From Roseibium sp. (GTDB taxonomy: Bacteria > Pseudomonadota > Alphaproteobacteria > Rhizobiales > Stappiaceae), in contig JAEPNV010000004.1 in assembly GCA_017643215.1 (NCBI GenBank), positions 248,001 to 312,000 of the forward strand: a stretch of 64,000 nucleotides of DNA, written 5' to 3'. Under the pieces are notes generated by a model that saw only the letters and a list, made by a program, of their open reading frames with translations, was not told the origin of the DNA and made no database searches. This document shows, one piece after another, positions 8,482 through 20,026 of the stretch; positions within the stretch are counted from its first letter, which is position 1; the number at the start of each line of letters is the position of its first letter. The translations under genes and the position numbers were made by a program.

Positions 8482-8507
8482 TGTATTGTATTTAATGTGA
8501 AAATACA
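8482..8507 (-). promoter_or_regulatory. AT-rich promoter region with inverted repeat upstream of the cassette
   Basis: TGTATT (8482-8487) and AATACA (8502-8507) form a six-base inverted repeat inside a markedly AT-rich stretch 29-54 bases upstream of the first cassette gene. The place and symmetry fit an operator, perhaps for the winged-helix protein itself. No clear -35/-10 pair was found. Confidence 0.35.
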
Positions 8508-9217
8508 CGCATTTCATTGAAAAGGCATTGCCCGTGGACGAACAATAGAGATTTACGCTGACTTAGTCGACGTAGCGAAGCCTTACTTCTACGGATGAGA
8601 GCTTCATTCGGGCGCTTGCGGAAATTCGATAGTTACAATGAATACCCCAAAAAAAACCTTATCCACGCCCCCGGCGCCCTGGCGTAGGATGGTGGGGCTC
8701 GCTCACAACGGGTCCTCGGGGGACCGGCCCCCGGGGGGAGCGGGACGGGCGTGGGCTCACGGGCCGGGATAACGGTCCGGTCCGGGGTCCGGCGTGGTAT
8801 GGACGACGGCGAGCTTGCAGCGGTAACGCCGGGAGCGGCCGGTTGGGCGTGCTGCGGAAGACGGGTTGACCGCCCGGTCTTCCGAGTCTGGCCGGTGCAG
8901 TGCCGCGACACGCACCCAAACAGCCCGGGCGGGGCGCAATTGGCCTCTGCCGAAGACTCATTTCAACAAGTAGCGCAAGGCGGACGCCTTTTGCGCTCCG
9001 CCGCCCCGTGGTTTCACGGGAACGTCTCATGACCAAACGCTGCAGGGATCCCTCGCGGCGCTTTCCGTGCTGGGGTGACCTGAATGGCGGGACGCCGCCA
9101 GCCGAAGCGCGCCGTCTCACCTTGGATCAAACCCGCGCGAGATGGACGCGAGGCCGATGACCGGCGCCGGGCGGTGACCTATGTGTTTAGGCACGTTCAA
9201 TTGTGCTGGAGCCCAAC
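8508..9217. other. Long intergenic region; very GC-rich from about 8640
   Basis: About 700 bases separate the cassette promoter from msrA. The first 130 bases are AT-rich. From about 8640 to 9190 the sequence is extremely GC-rich with several inverted repeats, for example CGGGGG/CCCCCG (8717-8722, 8728-8733) and GCGCAAGGCG facing CGCCTTTTGCGC near 8970-8994. Reading frames are open on both strands but none has a recognisable protein. I looked for RNase P RNA, tmRNA and tRNA features and did not find them. Confidence 0.5.
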
Positions 9218-9862
9218 ATGCTGAACCGCGCCCGTGTCCTTGGTTCCCTTGCCGCCGCGCTGGTGGCGTTTGCCGCACCGGTGAAGGCCGAAACGGCGAT
9301 CTTTGCCGGCGGCTGTTTCTGGTGCGTGGAATCCGACCTTGAAAAACTCCCCGGCGTCCGCGATGTCGTTTCCGGTTATGGCGGGGGAACGAGCCAGAAT
9401 CCGACCTACAAGACCTACCAGAAGGGCGGCCACCGGGAGGTGGTCCAGGTCGATTTCGACGAGACCCAGATCAGCTACCGCGAACTCACCGACATTTTCT
9501 TGCGCACCATCGATGTGACCGATGCCGGCGGCCAGTTCTGCGACCGGGGCTTTGGCTATTCCACCGCCATTCACCCGATGAACGCGGCCCAGGAGCGGGC
9601 CGCGAAGGCCGCGGTCGCGGAGGCGGAGAAGGCGCTGGGCCGGTCGATCGTCACGCCGATCGAACCGCCGGCCACGTTCTGGCCGGCCGAGGACTATCAC
9701 CAGGCCTATTACAAGAGCGACAAGCGCATTCTCACCCGCTTCGGTTATGTCACCCGCGCCGATGCCTATCAGGGCTACCGCAAGGCCTGCCGGCGCGATG
9801 AAACGGTGAAGCGGGTCTGGGGCGCGGAAGCCTTCAAGGGTCTTCCGAAGGCCGGGTCGTAA
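9218..9862 (+). CDS. msrA: Peptide-methionine (S)-S-oxide reductase, exported form
   Basis: MsrA reduces methionine-S-sulfoxide in oxidised proteins. The catalytic motif GCFWC is at residues 32-36 with C33 as nucleophile, and the family motif GVRDVVSGYGGG follows. With the ATG at 9218 the protein is 214 residues and begins with a signal peptide (LGSLAAALVAFAAPVKA, cut near residue 24), so this copy works in the periplasm. A GTG at 9203 in frame would add five residues before the signal sequence; the ATG gives the more usual signal peptide. It converges with recQ, with only six bases between the stop codons. Confidence 0.93.
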   Translation: MLNRARVLGSLAAALVAFAAPVKAETAIFAGGCFWCVESDLEKLPGVRDVVSGYGGGTSQNPTYKTYQKGGHREVVQVDFDETQISYRELTDIFLRTIDVTDAGGQFCDRGFGYSTAIHPMNAAQERAAKAAVAEAEKALGRSIVTPIEPPATFWPAEDYHQAYYKSDKRILTRFGYVTRADAYQGYRKACRRDETVKRVWGAEAFKGLPKAGS

Positions 9863-9868
9863 CCGGCG

Positions 9869-11752
<1,884 letters not shown>

Positions 11753-11838
11753 GGATGACTGATTCCCTGATTGGGAGCACCATCCCTTATTCGCTATGGG
11801 GCTTCAATGGCCTCTTGTGGATGAAATTCGGCGCCCGC

Positions 11839-12735
11839 TCACTCAAACTCGGCGTCCGGATCACGGGCGAGCGTTTCGGCGCAGTGGACCCGCAGGCGTT
11901 CCGTGTTGCCGGCAAGATCGCCCTCCAGGAGGTCGGGCCGGATCGGTTTGCCGAAATGGACCTGAAATTCGGCGGATTTTTTGTTCAAAAGCTCGTTGAA
12001 CACTGTCATGTCGCGCAGCTCGGTCGAGACCCGCGCCAGGAAATAGAACAGGCCGGAATTGCGCCCGCCCATGTGGACGGGAATGACCGGCACCCGGTTC
12101 TTGCGGGCGAGCGCGACGGCCGATGTCATCCACGGGCGTTCGGTCAGTTTGCCGTCGTGCCAATGGGCCAGCCGGCCGGACGGGAACAGCACCACGGCCC
12201 GGGCCTGGTTGAAGGCGGTTGCCGCGACTTTGAGCGTTTCCTTGGTCTTTTCCCGGCTCTTGAAATCGGCGCGCCATTCGACCGGAACGATCATTTCCGC
12301 CAGCCGGGGGTTGATCCGGATGGCATCCCGGTTGGCGAAAATCGACAGGTCGCACCGTCGGGCCTTGATGGCGTCGTAAAAGACGATGCCGTCCGCGATG
12401 CCGGTCGGATGGTTGGACACCATCACGACGGGCCCGGTTTCGGGTACGCGTTCAAGACCGAGCGTCGTCACCTGAAGCTTCAAAAGGCCGCTCAGATGGG
12501 CAAAGACGTCCTGGGCGTCCATTTGGCTGATCGTGTCGGCCATGTCGACGGCGGCATGGTAACGCAGGACTTTGAAGGCAAATGGCCGGATGAACGGCCA
12601 CCAGGGGCTTGCCATCACCTTTTGCCCGCGTTCGGCAATCAGCGTATCGACGATGTGACGTTCGCTGGACAGCGTTTGGAACCGGGCGGCATGCCGGGTG
12701 GGAAGCGCGGTGCTCGTCTGGTCGGTTATCGGCAA
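11839..12735 (-). CDS. Lysophospholipid acyltransferase family protein (PlsC-like)
   Basis: The 298-residue protein has a glycerolipid acyltransferase core. The catalytic block is NHPTGIADG (H109 to D115), a variant with five residues between His and Asp instead of four, followed by the PSGRL (FPSGRLAHW) and VPVIPVHMGG motifs expected of substrate binding. There is no clear membrane helix, but several amphipathic segments near residues 45-60. It probably acylates a lysolipid at the inner membrane; substrate cannot be told. It stands 86 bases upstream of recQ in the same direction and could be read with it. Confidence 0.8.
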   Translation of the reverse strand: MPITDQTSTALPTRHAARFQTLSSERHIVDTLIAERGQKVMASPWWPFIRPFAFKVLRYHAAVDMADTISQMDAQDVFAHLSGLLKLQVTTLGLERVPETGPVVMVSNHPTGIADGIVFYDAIKARRCDLSIFANRDAIRINPRLAEMIVPVEWRADFKSREKTKETLKVAATAFNQARAVVLFPSGRLAHWHDGKLTERPWMTSAVALARKNRVPVIPVHMGGRNSGLFYFLARVSTELRDMTVFNELLNKKSAEFQVHFGKPIRPDLLEGDLAGNTERLRVHCAETLARDPDAEFE

Positions 12736-12873
12736 AACAACATCCTAACCGGGTCTACGTCACGCAAGCTTGAGCCGCATCGATAGCGGATGCATTGACT
12801 TCATGCAATGCGCCGGCCGCCGCGCCGGCGATGACTGCGGCGGGTGCCGGCAACACGGTCAGGACGCCGGCCA

Positions 12874-13251
12874 TCAGCTCCATACCGGGCTCGTGAAAAT
12901 GGCAACCGTGGTCAGGAAACCCGCAGTCCAGGCCACCGACCGCGGTGTGGCCCGGTTGGTCCAGTAGCAAAAGATGTAGATGAGGCGCAGGCCAATGAAC
13001 AGCACCGCCAACTGATTGATCCAATGGCTGTCGCCGCCCTGTCCGAGGCCGACGATCACAGCGATCGCAAAAAGGGGAAACGCCTCGTAGCCATTGGCTT
13101 GAGCCGCTTGCGCCCGGCTGCGGAAGCCGCTGCGCCAGTAGTCGGGATCGCGCGGATTGGCGTTGTCGAACTCTTTGCTCATCTTTGCCGGGAACACCGA
13201 CAGGATCGGCAAAACGGCTGCGATCAGAATACACCAAATGGATAGGGGCAC
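12874..13251 (-). CDS. MAPEG family membrane protein
   Basis: A 125-residue protein with four hydrophobic helices (about 3-20, 56-72, 77-95, 105-123). The motif RAQAAQANGYEAFPLFA is characteristic of the MAPEG superfamily (membrane proteins in eicosanoid and glutathione metabolism), where this segment carries the glutathione-binding residues. Bacterial members are mostly uncharacterised; a glutathione transferase or peroxidase activity is only inferred. The likely start is GTG at 13251. It precedes the acyltransferase gene in the same direction, with 138 bases between. Confidence 0.85.
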   Translation of the reverse strand: MPLSIWCILIAAVLPILSVFPAKMSKEFDNANPRDPDYWRSGFRSRAQAAQANGYEAFPLFAIAVIVGLGQGGDSHWINQLAVLFIGLRLIYIFCYWTNRATPRSVAWTAGFLTTVAIFTSPVWS

Positions 13252-13440
13252 AGCGAAATCCCTGGGTTTGCCGGTTCAACCTTCGGTCACAGCCTACACG
13301 CTTAGCCGGCATGGCGGCCCGACCCGCATATCCATTCATCACGACAGTTGCATGAAATCAATCTGCGGCGAACGGTCCCGCAATTCGGATCGTTGACGTC
13401 GGAAGGGAAGACGGCGCCGGTTGAAGCCCGGTTCGGCCGC

Positions 13441-14037
13441 TTACGCCCGGGCGGAGAGCGCAGCTCTGGCGCCGACCAACACGCGCCGGACAAGTGCGTG
13501 CAAAGGATGACGTACGCGCCATCTGACAGCGTCGATCCGGCCGGTCACATCCGTCGCATCGAGGACAAGGTGCGGTGTGAATTTGGCCGCCAGGGACCGC
13601 ATGGCGGCATTTGTGGCCAGGCACCTGACATAGAGGCGCCGGACACCCCGGGATTTTGCCTCGTCCACAATCTGGGACATCAAGCGGGTTGCGATACCCC
13701 GCCCGCGCCAGGCCGGTTCGACGCACACCGTCGCCTCCGCCGCATCCGGATCGGGGACCGGACGGAGTTCAGCCGAGGCCCGCACCTGTCCCGCCTCGAT
13801 GGACACAAGGACGAGAGTTCCAACCGCGCGGGTTGTTTCGACATATTGACGGAGGAACTGGTCGCTCGCGGCCATCCCGAACCGGTCTTCCCGTGTTCTG
13901 GCGTCGAGGCGAAGAAGATGGCTCAGAAAAAGGCCGTACTCTTCAGGGAGGATCTCCTGGACGTCGTATGTATGGGCTCGCGGATCACAACGTGATTCGG
14001 CGGCCTTGCCGCGTGGGGTCTGATCGGCCATGTCCAT
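13441..14037 (-). CDS. GNAT family N-acetyltransferase
   Basis: The protein carries the acetyl-CoA-binding signature VEPAWRGRGIATRLM followed by a helix and GVRRLYVRCLATNAAM, typical of the GNAT fold. Preceding strands (TLVLVSIEAGQVRASAELRP) fit the substrate half. With ATG at 14037 it is 198 residues; an ATG in frame at 14085 would add 16 poorly conserved residues. Similar proteins in rhizobia are annotated only as GNAT enzymes; the substrate is unknown. Confidence 0.85.
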   Translation of the reverse strand: MDMADQTPRGKAAESRCDPRAHTYDVQEILPEEYGLFLSHLLRLDARTREDRFGMAASDQFLRQYVETTRAVGTLVLVSIEAGQVRASAELRPVPDPDAAEATVCVEPAWRGRGIATRLMSQIVDEAKSRGVRRLYVRCLATNAAMRSLAAKFTPHLVLDATDVTGRIDAVRWRVRHPLHALVRRVLVGARAALSARA

Positions 14038-14222
14038 GGTCGCTCCGTGCGCACCTGATGTTGCGCCGGACCTCCCAACCGGCAAGTTTTGCTGAATATC
14101 GGTCCGCGGCTCCCAAATTCAAGATGAGTGGGGAGTGCGGCGCCGATCCTTTGGCATTTGACCATATTCTGGTCTAAGAAAAGCATAAGACTTGTCGGCG
14201 GCGCAACAAGGATTGATTCGGC

Positions 14223-14753
14223 ATGAAACAAGCTGCAAGGGTGGTGCTGGTTCTCGGTCTGGTGGTGTTGACCGCTGCCTGCCAACGGTTTTCCGGGGCG
14301 CGCAATTATGCCGCACCCCTTCCGGCGACCCCGACGACGCCGGTTGGCGCGGGACCCCTTCAGCCGCTGGATCCGAATGCACCGCCGCCGGGCACGCCGG
14401 TAACGGATCCGCAGACCGTTGCATCTGTCGATCTGGCGGAAAATCCGGTGTCAGAACCGGCCGGTGCGCTGGACGTGGGCCGCAGCGACATGCTCGGCGG
14501 ATGGAAGCTGACATCGTCCGGTGACAACTGTATGGCATTCATGACCTTGACCACCTGGACCGGGGGATACCGGGCCAACACCCGCGGCTGTTCGACCCCG
14601 TTGTTGACCGGGATTTCCGCATGGGATCTGTCGGGCAAGCAGATCGTGCTGAAAGACGGGGGCGGTGCCGTGGTTGCGCAGCTTTTCGCCACCTCCGCTG
14701 AACAGTTTAACGGGCAAACGTCTACTGGCAGCCCCGTATCACTTTACCGTTAA
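14223..14753 (+). CDS. Outer-membrane lipoprotein, Omp19 / protease-inhibitor Inh family
   Basis: The 176-residue protein begins with a lipoprotein signal ending LTAAC, so C20 would be lipidated. A Pro/Ala/Thr-rich linker (about 28-75) leads to a C-terminal beta-barrel domain (about 85-176) with MLGGWKLTS, a disulfide-like cysteine pair (C102 and C118 region) and the closing SGSPVSLYR-like strand, as in the metalloprotease inhibitor Inh family. Brucella Omp19 has the same plan and inhibits proteases. The ribosome site AAGGA is well placed. It probably sits at the outer membrane or cell surface. Confidence 0.85.
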   Translation: MKQAARVVLVLGLVVLTAACQRFSGARNYAAPLPATPTTPVGAGPLQPLDPNAPPPGTPVTDPQTVASVDLAENPVSEPAGALDVGRSDMLGGWKLTSSGDNCMAFMTLTTWTGGYRANTRGCSTPLLTGISAWDLSGKQIVLKDGGGAVVAQLFATSAEQFNGQTSTGSPVSLYR

Positions 14754-14829
14754 CAACCTCTGGTATTTTTAACTGGACTATGCCCGCCTTGGATGTACAC
14801 TCGTCGCATCTTTGGAAAGGTGGTTCAGG

Positions 14830-15603
14830 ATGTCGAAATACGATCCTTTGCGCGAGCACCTCGCGCGCTTGGATGACGTCGTCTGGGCGGCGAAACTGGA
14901 TGACGTGGAGGAGATACTTGGCTCTGGGTTGCCGCGCAGCGCGCGCGAGCACCGCACCTGGTGGGCCAATTCGGGTGGAAGCCTGGTGCATCAGAACGCC
15001 TGGCTCGATGCCGGCTGGCGCGTGGAGCGGACAGATCTGATGCGAAATGTCGTTGTTTTCCGTCGGCTTAGGATCGGCGGAACGGCATTGGCACAATCCG
15101 GCGGACGCGCCGGCCGGCGGGATCCAGGTTCCGAAAAGGAAAAGCAACTGGCCAAGACGATGAGCAGCTTGCGCCAGCCTGTAACGGTGACTTTGCGCGC
15201 GGAGTGGACCGTGTTGGGGAATATCCACAAGGTCCCATGCTCGGCGACGGTCGTACCGGCAACGGCAGGCATTGTGCGAATCGCCAGCATCATGGGGGAC
15301 GAAACGCAAACCGCGATTCTTCCCGTGGAGTCGATAAAGGCGCTGTACCGGCGGATCCGGGCGGCGATGATGGCCGATGGTGCGGCGAAAGACGCGGACG
15401 GATCCGTGCTGGACCGGTGCGGTTTTTCGCCCGACGCCCCGCTTGAATGCGATCTGGTCAAGCCGGGAAACGCATGGGTCCTGACCGACGGCCGCGGCCG
15501 CAAAGCCGATCTCACCGATCCGGACGAACGGCGATTGGTTGCCAAGCTGCTCCATGTCCAGGAGGTTCAAGGCGGCCGCGAGTCGCGGTTGGTCGAACCG
15601 TAG
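14830..15603 (+). CDS. DUF7662 domain protein with unassigned C-terminal region
   Basis: Starting at the ATG at 14830 (ribosome site GGAAAGGTGG just upstream) the protein is 257 residues. Residues 1-75 match the DUF7662 pattern: SKYDPLREHLAR, then LPRSAREHRTWWAN, then QNAWLDAGWRVE ending in VVVFRR. The rest (about 76-257) has no family I recognise; it is mixed in composition and includes a stretch VTVTLRAEWTVLGNI of beta character. Function is unknown. It lies 76 bases after the Omp19-like gene. Confidence 0.75.
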   Translation: MSKYDPLREHLARLDDVVWAAKLDDVEEILGSGLPRSAREHRTWWANSGGSLVHQNAWLDAGWRVERTDLMRNVVVFRRLRIGGTALAQSGGRAGRRDPGSEKEKQLAKTMSSLRQPVTVTLRAEWTVLGNIHKVPCSATVVPATAGIVRIASIMGDETQTAILPVESIKALYRRIRAAMMADGAAKDADGSVLDRCGFSPDAPLECDLVKPGNAWVLTDGRGRKADLTDPDERRLVAKLLHVQEVQGGRESRLVEP

Positions 15604-15716
15604 GGCAAGGACCAGAGCAGTATCCGGTCTGGACAAGCGATCTTTCCCAGTGTGGACCGCTCAGGATCGCAGCCCGTCATGACGTTCTGTCCAGGTTTGT
15701 CCGGCACAGGGCCATT

Positions 15717-16262
15717 TCACGCGATTCCAGGCCGGGTTTGTGCCAGTGCGGCGGTGATAAAAGCCGATTTGCCGTCGTTGTAGCCGGTCCAATTGTCCGC
15801 CGGACCATGAAGACGGGCCAGATCCCGTTTCAGCGCCGCATACTCTCGTGCCAGCTGATCCTCAGCGCGCAGCAGGTCCCGGAAGCGGGCGCGGTCCCCG
15901 GGGCCGCGGGCATCCGGCCCGCACAACACGACCCGGTGCCCGATCGGCAGGGCGGCGTTCACGGCGTTAACGGACGCCGTGCCGCCTGGAAGGGTCAGAT
16001 GATAGTCACCCGCACCGTAAAGCGGGCCAAGCGCGGTGTATCCAACCGAGACCAGCCGTCCCACGGCCCTGTCGGTGTGCGCGGCGGAATAAAGCGTGAC
16101 ATCAACATGGATTTTCGGCTTTGCATCAAGGCCCGGAACGGCGGTCGAGCCGACATGGTCGATATGCCGGGCAAGGGTATCAAGGTGATGCTCAAGCGCG
16201 GCCTTGATCTGCGCGAAGTGAGCCGGCCAAGCCGGGTCATAGTGGACAAGGTCGATCGGCAT
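15717..16262 (-). CDS. GrpB family protein (predicted nucleotidyltransferase)
   Basis: The 181-residue protein shows the GrpB signature: VHYDPAWPAHFAQIKAAL, then DHVGSTAVPGLDAKPKIHVDV, the GST...D.D pattern of the nucleotidyltransferase superfamily. Family members are about 170-180 residues, which favours the ATG at 16262 over upstream starts at 16295 or 16364. Biochemical role is not established; some members are fused to dephospho-CoA kinase. Confidence 0.85.
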   Translation of the reverse strand: MPIDLVHYDPAWPAHFAQIKAALEHHLDTLARHIDHVGSTAVPGLDAKPKIHVDVTLYSAAHTDRAVGRLVSVGYTALGPLYGAGDYHLTLPGGTASVNAVNAALPIGHRVVLCGPDARGPGDRARFRDLLRAEDQLAREYAALKRDLARLHGPADNWTGYNDGKSAFITAALAQTRPGIA

Positions 16263-16449
16263 CCATCGGGCGCCTTTGTTTCGCTTTGGTGCCATCACGG
16301 CACTATCTGTTTGAGGCCTAAACGGCAGGCAGACCGCCAGTCTGTCCTGATTCTGGCCTTGCATCGGCTGTAATTTGACCCTAATCCCCGATAGCTAGGT
16401 AGGCATGGACTGACGGCAGTCAGGTGGCTGCTTGCCTCAATTCGGAGCG

Positions 16450-17619
16450 ATGTCCGTGAAGATGGAATTGCCGGTCAATCGCGCGCTCGCGGCACGGTAC
16501 GATGCCCTTGTCGCCTCGGGCGACCTTGATGAGGATACCGCTCAGCGGGAAGCTGTCCGCCATCTGGATCGTTTGAACGCCACCCTGGCCGAGACCCGGC
16601 TGGCCTCCAAGAAGAGTTCGCTCGGCTGGCTGTTCGCCCGCAAAAAGAATGAGATCTGGGCGGCCGTGCAGGGGCTTTACCTGTGGGGCGGGGTTGGCCG
16701 CGGCAAGACCATGTTGATGGACCTCTTTTTCGAGGTGACCGTCATCCGCCGCAAGCGCCGGGCCCACTTCCATGAATTCATGGCCGATGTGCACGACCGG
16801 ATCCACGCGCATCGCCAGGCGTTGAAACGCGGCGAGGTCAAGGGCGATGATCCCATTCCGCCCGTTGCGGCGCAGCTCGCCAAGGAAACGCGGCTCTTGT
16901 GCTTCGACGAATTCTCGGTCACCGACATTGCCGATGCGATGATCCTCGGACGCCTGTTCACACAACTGTTCGATCTGGGCGTGATCGTGGTCGCAACCTC
17001 CAACCGTGATCCAGATGACCTTTATAAAGACGGCCTGAACCGCCAATTGTTTATGCCTTTCATCACGCTCTTGAAAGCGAATGCCAAGGTCATCAAGCTG
17101 AATTCGGACACCGATTACCGGCTGGAGAAACTGGCCGGCGCTCCGGTCTATCTGACGCCGCTGGGCGATACGGCCGACGACCAGATGAACGAGCTGTGGC
17201 GCAAGCTGACACATGGCGTCCAGCCTCATCCGGAAGAACTGGAACACAAGGGGCGGCGCATACCGGTCCGGGCTGCGGCGGCGGGGGCGGCCCGGTTCAC
17301 CTTTGAGGAATTGTGCTACCAGCCGCTCGGCGCGGGGGACTATCTGCGGCTGGCCCATGCCTACAGCACAGTATTCCTGGAAGGCGTGCCGGTCATGGAC
17401 CGGACGCGGCGAAACGAGGCGAAGCGGTTCATCAATCTGATCGACACGCTTTACGACACCGGCACCAAACTGATCATCTCCGCCGCGGCCGAACCGACGG
17501 AGCTTTATGTCGGGCCGGACGGAACGGAGGCGTTCGAATTTGACCGGACGGCCTCGCGGCTGATCGAAATGCGCTCCGAGGCCTATCTGGCGGGTGAAAC
17601 GCTGCAAGAGCACGCATAA
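16450..17619 (+). CDS. zapE: Cell division protein ZapE (AFG1-like ATPase)
   Basis: The 389-residue P-loop ATPase has Walker A GGVGRGKT in LYLWGGVGRGKTMLMDLFFE-type context (about 72-91), Walker B LLCFDEFSVTD, and the AFG1 motifs VATSNRDPDDLYKDGLNR and YVGPDG near the end. ZapE interacts with the Z-ring in Escherichia coli and the family is close to mitochondrial Afg1/Lace1. In many alphaproteobacteria it directly precedes mdh, as here, which supports the call. ATG at 16450 chosen because it opens the conserved MELPVNRALAARYDAL region. Confidence 0.93.
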   Translation: MSVKMELPVNRALAARYDALVASGDLDEDTAQREAVRHLDRLNATLAETRLASKKSSLGWLFARKKNEIWAAVQGLYLWGGVGRGKTMLMDLFFEVTVIRRKRRAHFHEFMADVHDRIHAHRQALKRGEVKGDDPIPPVAAQLAKETRLLCFDEFSVTDIADAMILGRLFTQLFDLGVIVVATSNRDPDDLYKDGLNRQLFMPFITLLKANAKVIKLNSDTDYRLEKLAGAPVYLTPLGDTADDQMNELWRKLTHGVQPHPEELEHKGRRIPVRAAAAGAARFTFEELCYQPLGAGDYLRLAHAYSTVFLEGVPVMDRTRRNEAKRFINLIDTLYDTGTKLIISAAAEPTELYVGPDGTEAFEFDRTASRLIEMRSEAYLAGETLQEHA

Positions 17620-17729
17620 CATGTTCTTCCCATTACGTCATGTCAAGCGGCGAGAAGATTCCGAAAAGTTTGCCGGTTTGGGCGCAATATCCTTTTGGCG
17701 AGGTTGCGCCGGCCGTTTAAAGGGGGTAG

Positions 17730-18755
<1,026 letters not shown>

Positions 18756-18777
18756 CGGAAGCGCGTGCCGGTGGCGT

Positions 18778-18801
18778 GGCCGTCCCGGCTTCGGGGCGGC
18801 C
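18778..18801. other. Intercistronic hairpin between mdh and sucC
   Basis: GGCCGTCCC (18778-18786) and GGGGCGGCC (18793-18801) form a nine-pair stem (one G-T pair) with a six-base loop. No T run follows, so it probably affects mRNA stability or processing rather than ending transcription. Confidence 0.5.
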
Positions 18802-18826
18802 CTCCGACGCACTACGGGGGTAGCGA

Positions 18827-20026
18827 ATGAACATCCATGAATACCAGGCCAAGGCTTTGCTGAAAGAATTCGGCGCGCCGGTGGCCGAGGGCGTTGCCAT
18901 CTTCTCCGCCGATGAGGCGGAAGCGGCGGCAAAACAACTGCCCGGTCCGCTCTGGGTCGTGAAGTCCCAGATCCATGCCGGCGGCCGCGGCAAGGGCAAG
19001 TTCAAGGAACTCGGCGAGGACGCCAAAGGCGGCGTGCGCCTGGCCTTTTCTCTGGAAGACGTGATGGCCAACGCCAAGGACATGCTTGGCAACACGCTGG
19101 TCACCAAGCAGACCGGCCCGGCCGGCAAGGTCGTCAACCGGCTTTATATTGAAGACGGTGCCGACATTGAGCGCGAATTGTACCTGTCCATCCTGGTCGA
19201 CCGCACCGTTGGCCGTCCGGCCTTTGTGGTCTCGACCGAAGGCGGCATGGACATCGAGGCGGTCGCGGAAGAAACGCCGGACAAGATCCACAATCTGCCG
19301 ATCGATCCGGACACCGGCGTCACCGACGCGGACGCGTCGACGCTCTGTGATGCGCTGGCGCTGGACGGGCAGGCCCGCGCTGACGGCATGACGCTGTTCC
19401 CGATCCTCTACAAGGCGTTCATGGACAAGGACATGAGCCTTTTGGAAGTGAACCCGCTGATCGTCATGAAGGACGGGCATTTGCGGGTGCTTGATGCCAA
19501 GGTCTCTTTCGACGGCAACGCACTCTTCCGCCACCCGGACATCATGGAGCTGCGGGACGAGACGGAAGAAGACGCCAAGGAAATCGAGGCGTCCAAATAC
19601 GACCTCGCCTATGTGGCGCTGGACGGCGATATCGGTTGCATGGTCAACGGCGCGGGCCTGGCGATGGCGACGATGGACATCATCAAGCTCTATGGTTCCG
19701 AACCGGCGAACTTCCTGGATGTCGGCGGCAGCGCGACCAAGGACAAGGTCGCTGCGGCGTTCAAGATCATCACGTCCGATCCCAATGTCAAAGGCATCCT
19801 CGTCAACATCTTCGGCGGGATCATGCGCTGCGACGTGATCGCGGAAGGCGTGGTGGCCGCGGTCAAGGATGTCGGCCTGAAGGTGCCGCTGGTGGTGCGC
19901 CTGGAAGGCACCAATGTCGCGCTCGGCAAGCAGATCATCAACGAAAGCGGCCTCAATGTGATCGCCGCCGATGACCTCGACGACGCCGCCCAGAAAATCG
20001 TGAAAGCCGTAAAGGGGGGCGCGTGA
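18827..20026 (+). CDS. sucC: Succinyl-CoA synthetase (ADP-forming) beta subunit
   Basis: SucC carries the nucleotide-binding ATP-grasp domain and, with SucD, converts succinyl-CoA to succinate with formation of ATP. The 399-residue length is normal. Visible motifs: [16 protein letters not shown] at the start, [25 protein letters not shown] with the metal-binding Asn, and the ligase-CoA domain signature from [11 protein letters not shown] to [16 protein letters not shown]. Its stop codon is directly followed by the ATG of sucD. Confidence 0.98.
   Translation: MNIHEYQAKALLKEFGAPVAEGVAIFSADEAEAAAKQLPGPLWVVKSQIHAGGRGKGKFKELGEDAKGGVRLAFSLEDVMANAKDMLGNTLVTKQTGPAGKVVNRLYIEDGADIERELYLSILVDRTVGRPAFVVSTEGGMDIEAVAEETPDKIHNLPIDPDTGVTDADASTLCDALALDGQARADGMTLFPILYKAFMDKDMSLLEVNPLIVMKDGHLRVLDAKVSFDGNALFRHPDIMELRDETEEDAKEIEASKYDLAYVALDGDIGCMVNGAGLAMATMDIIKLYGSEPANFLDVGGSATKDKVAAAFKIITSDPNVKGILVNIFGGIMRCDVIAEGVVAAVKDVGLKVPLVVRLEGTNVALGKQIINESGLNVIAADDLDDAAQKIVKAVKGGA

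Noticed and set aside
8659..9120. Minus-strand frame of 153 codons in the GC-rich gap before msrA
   Set aside because: The product is almost only Arg, Pro, Gly and Ser, as expected from GC-rich non-coding DNA; a frame is open on the other strand too.
8640..9190. Possible RNase P RNA or tmRNA in the GC-rich gap
   Set aside because: The conserved motifs of these RNAs (for example the AGGAAAGUCC and ACAGAA blocks of RNase P RNA) were not found on either strand.
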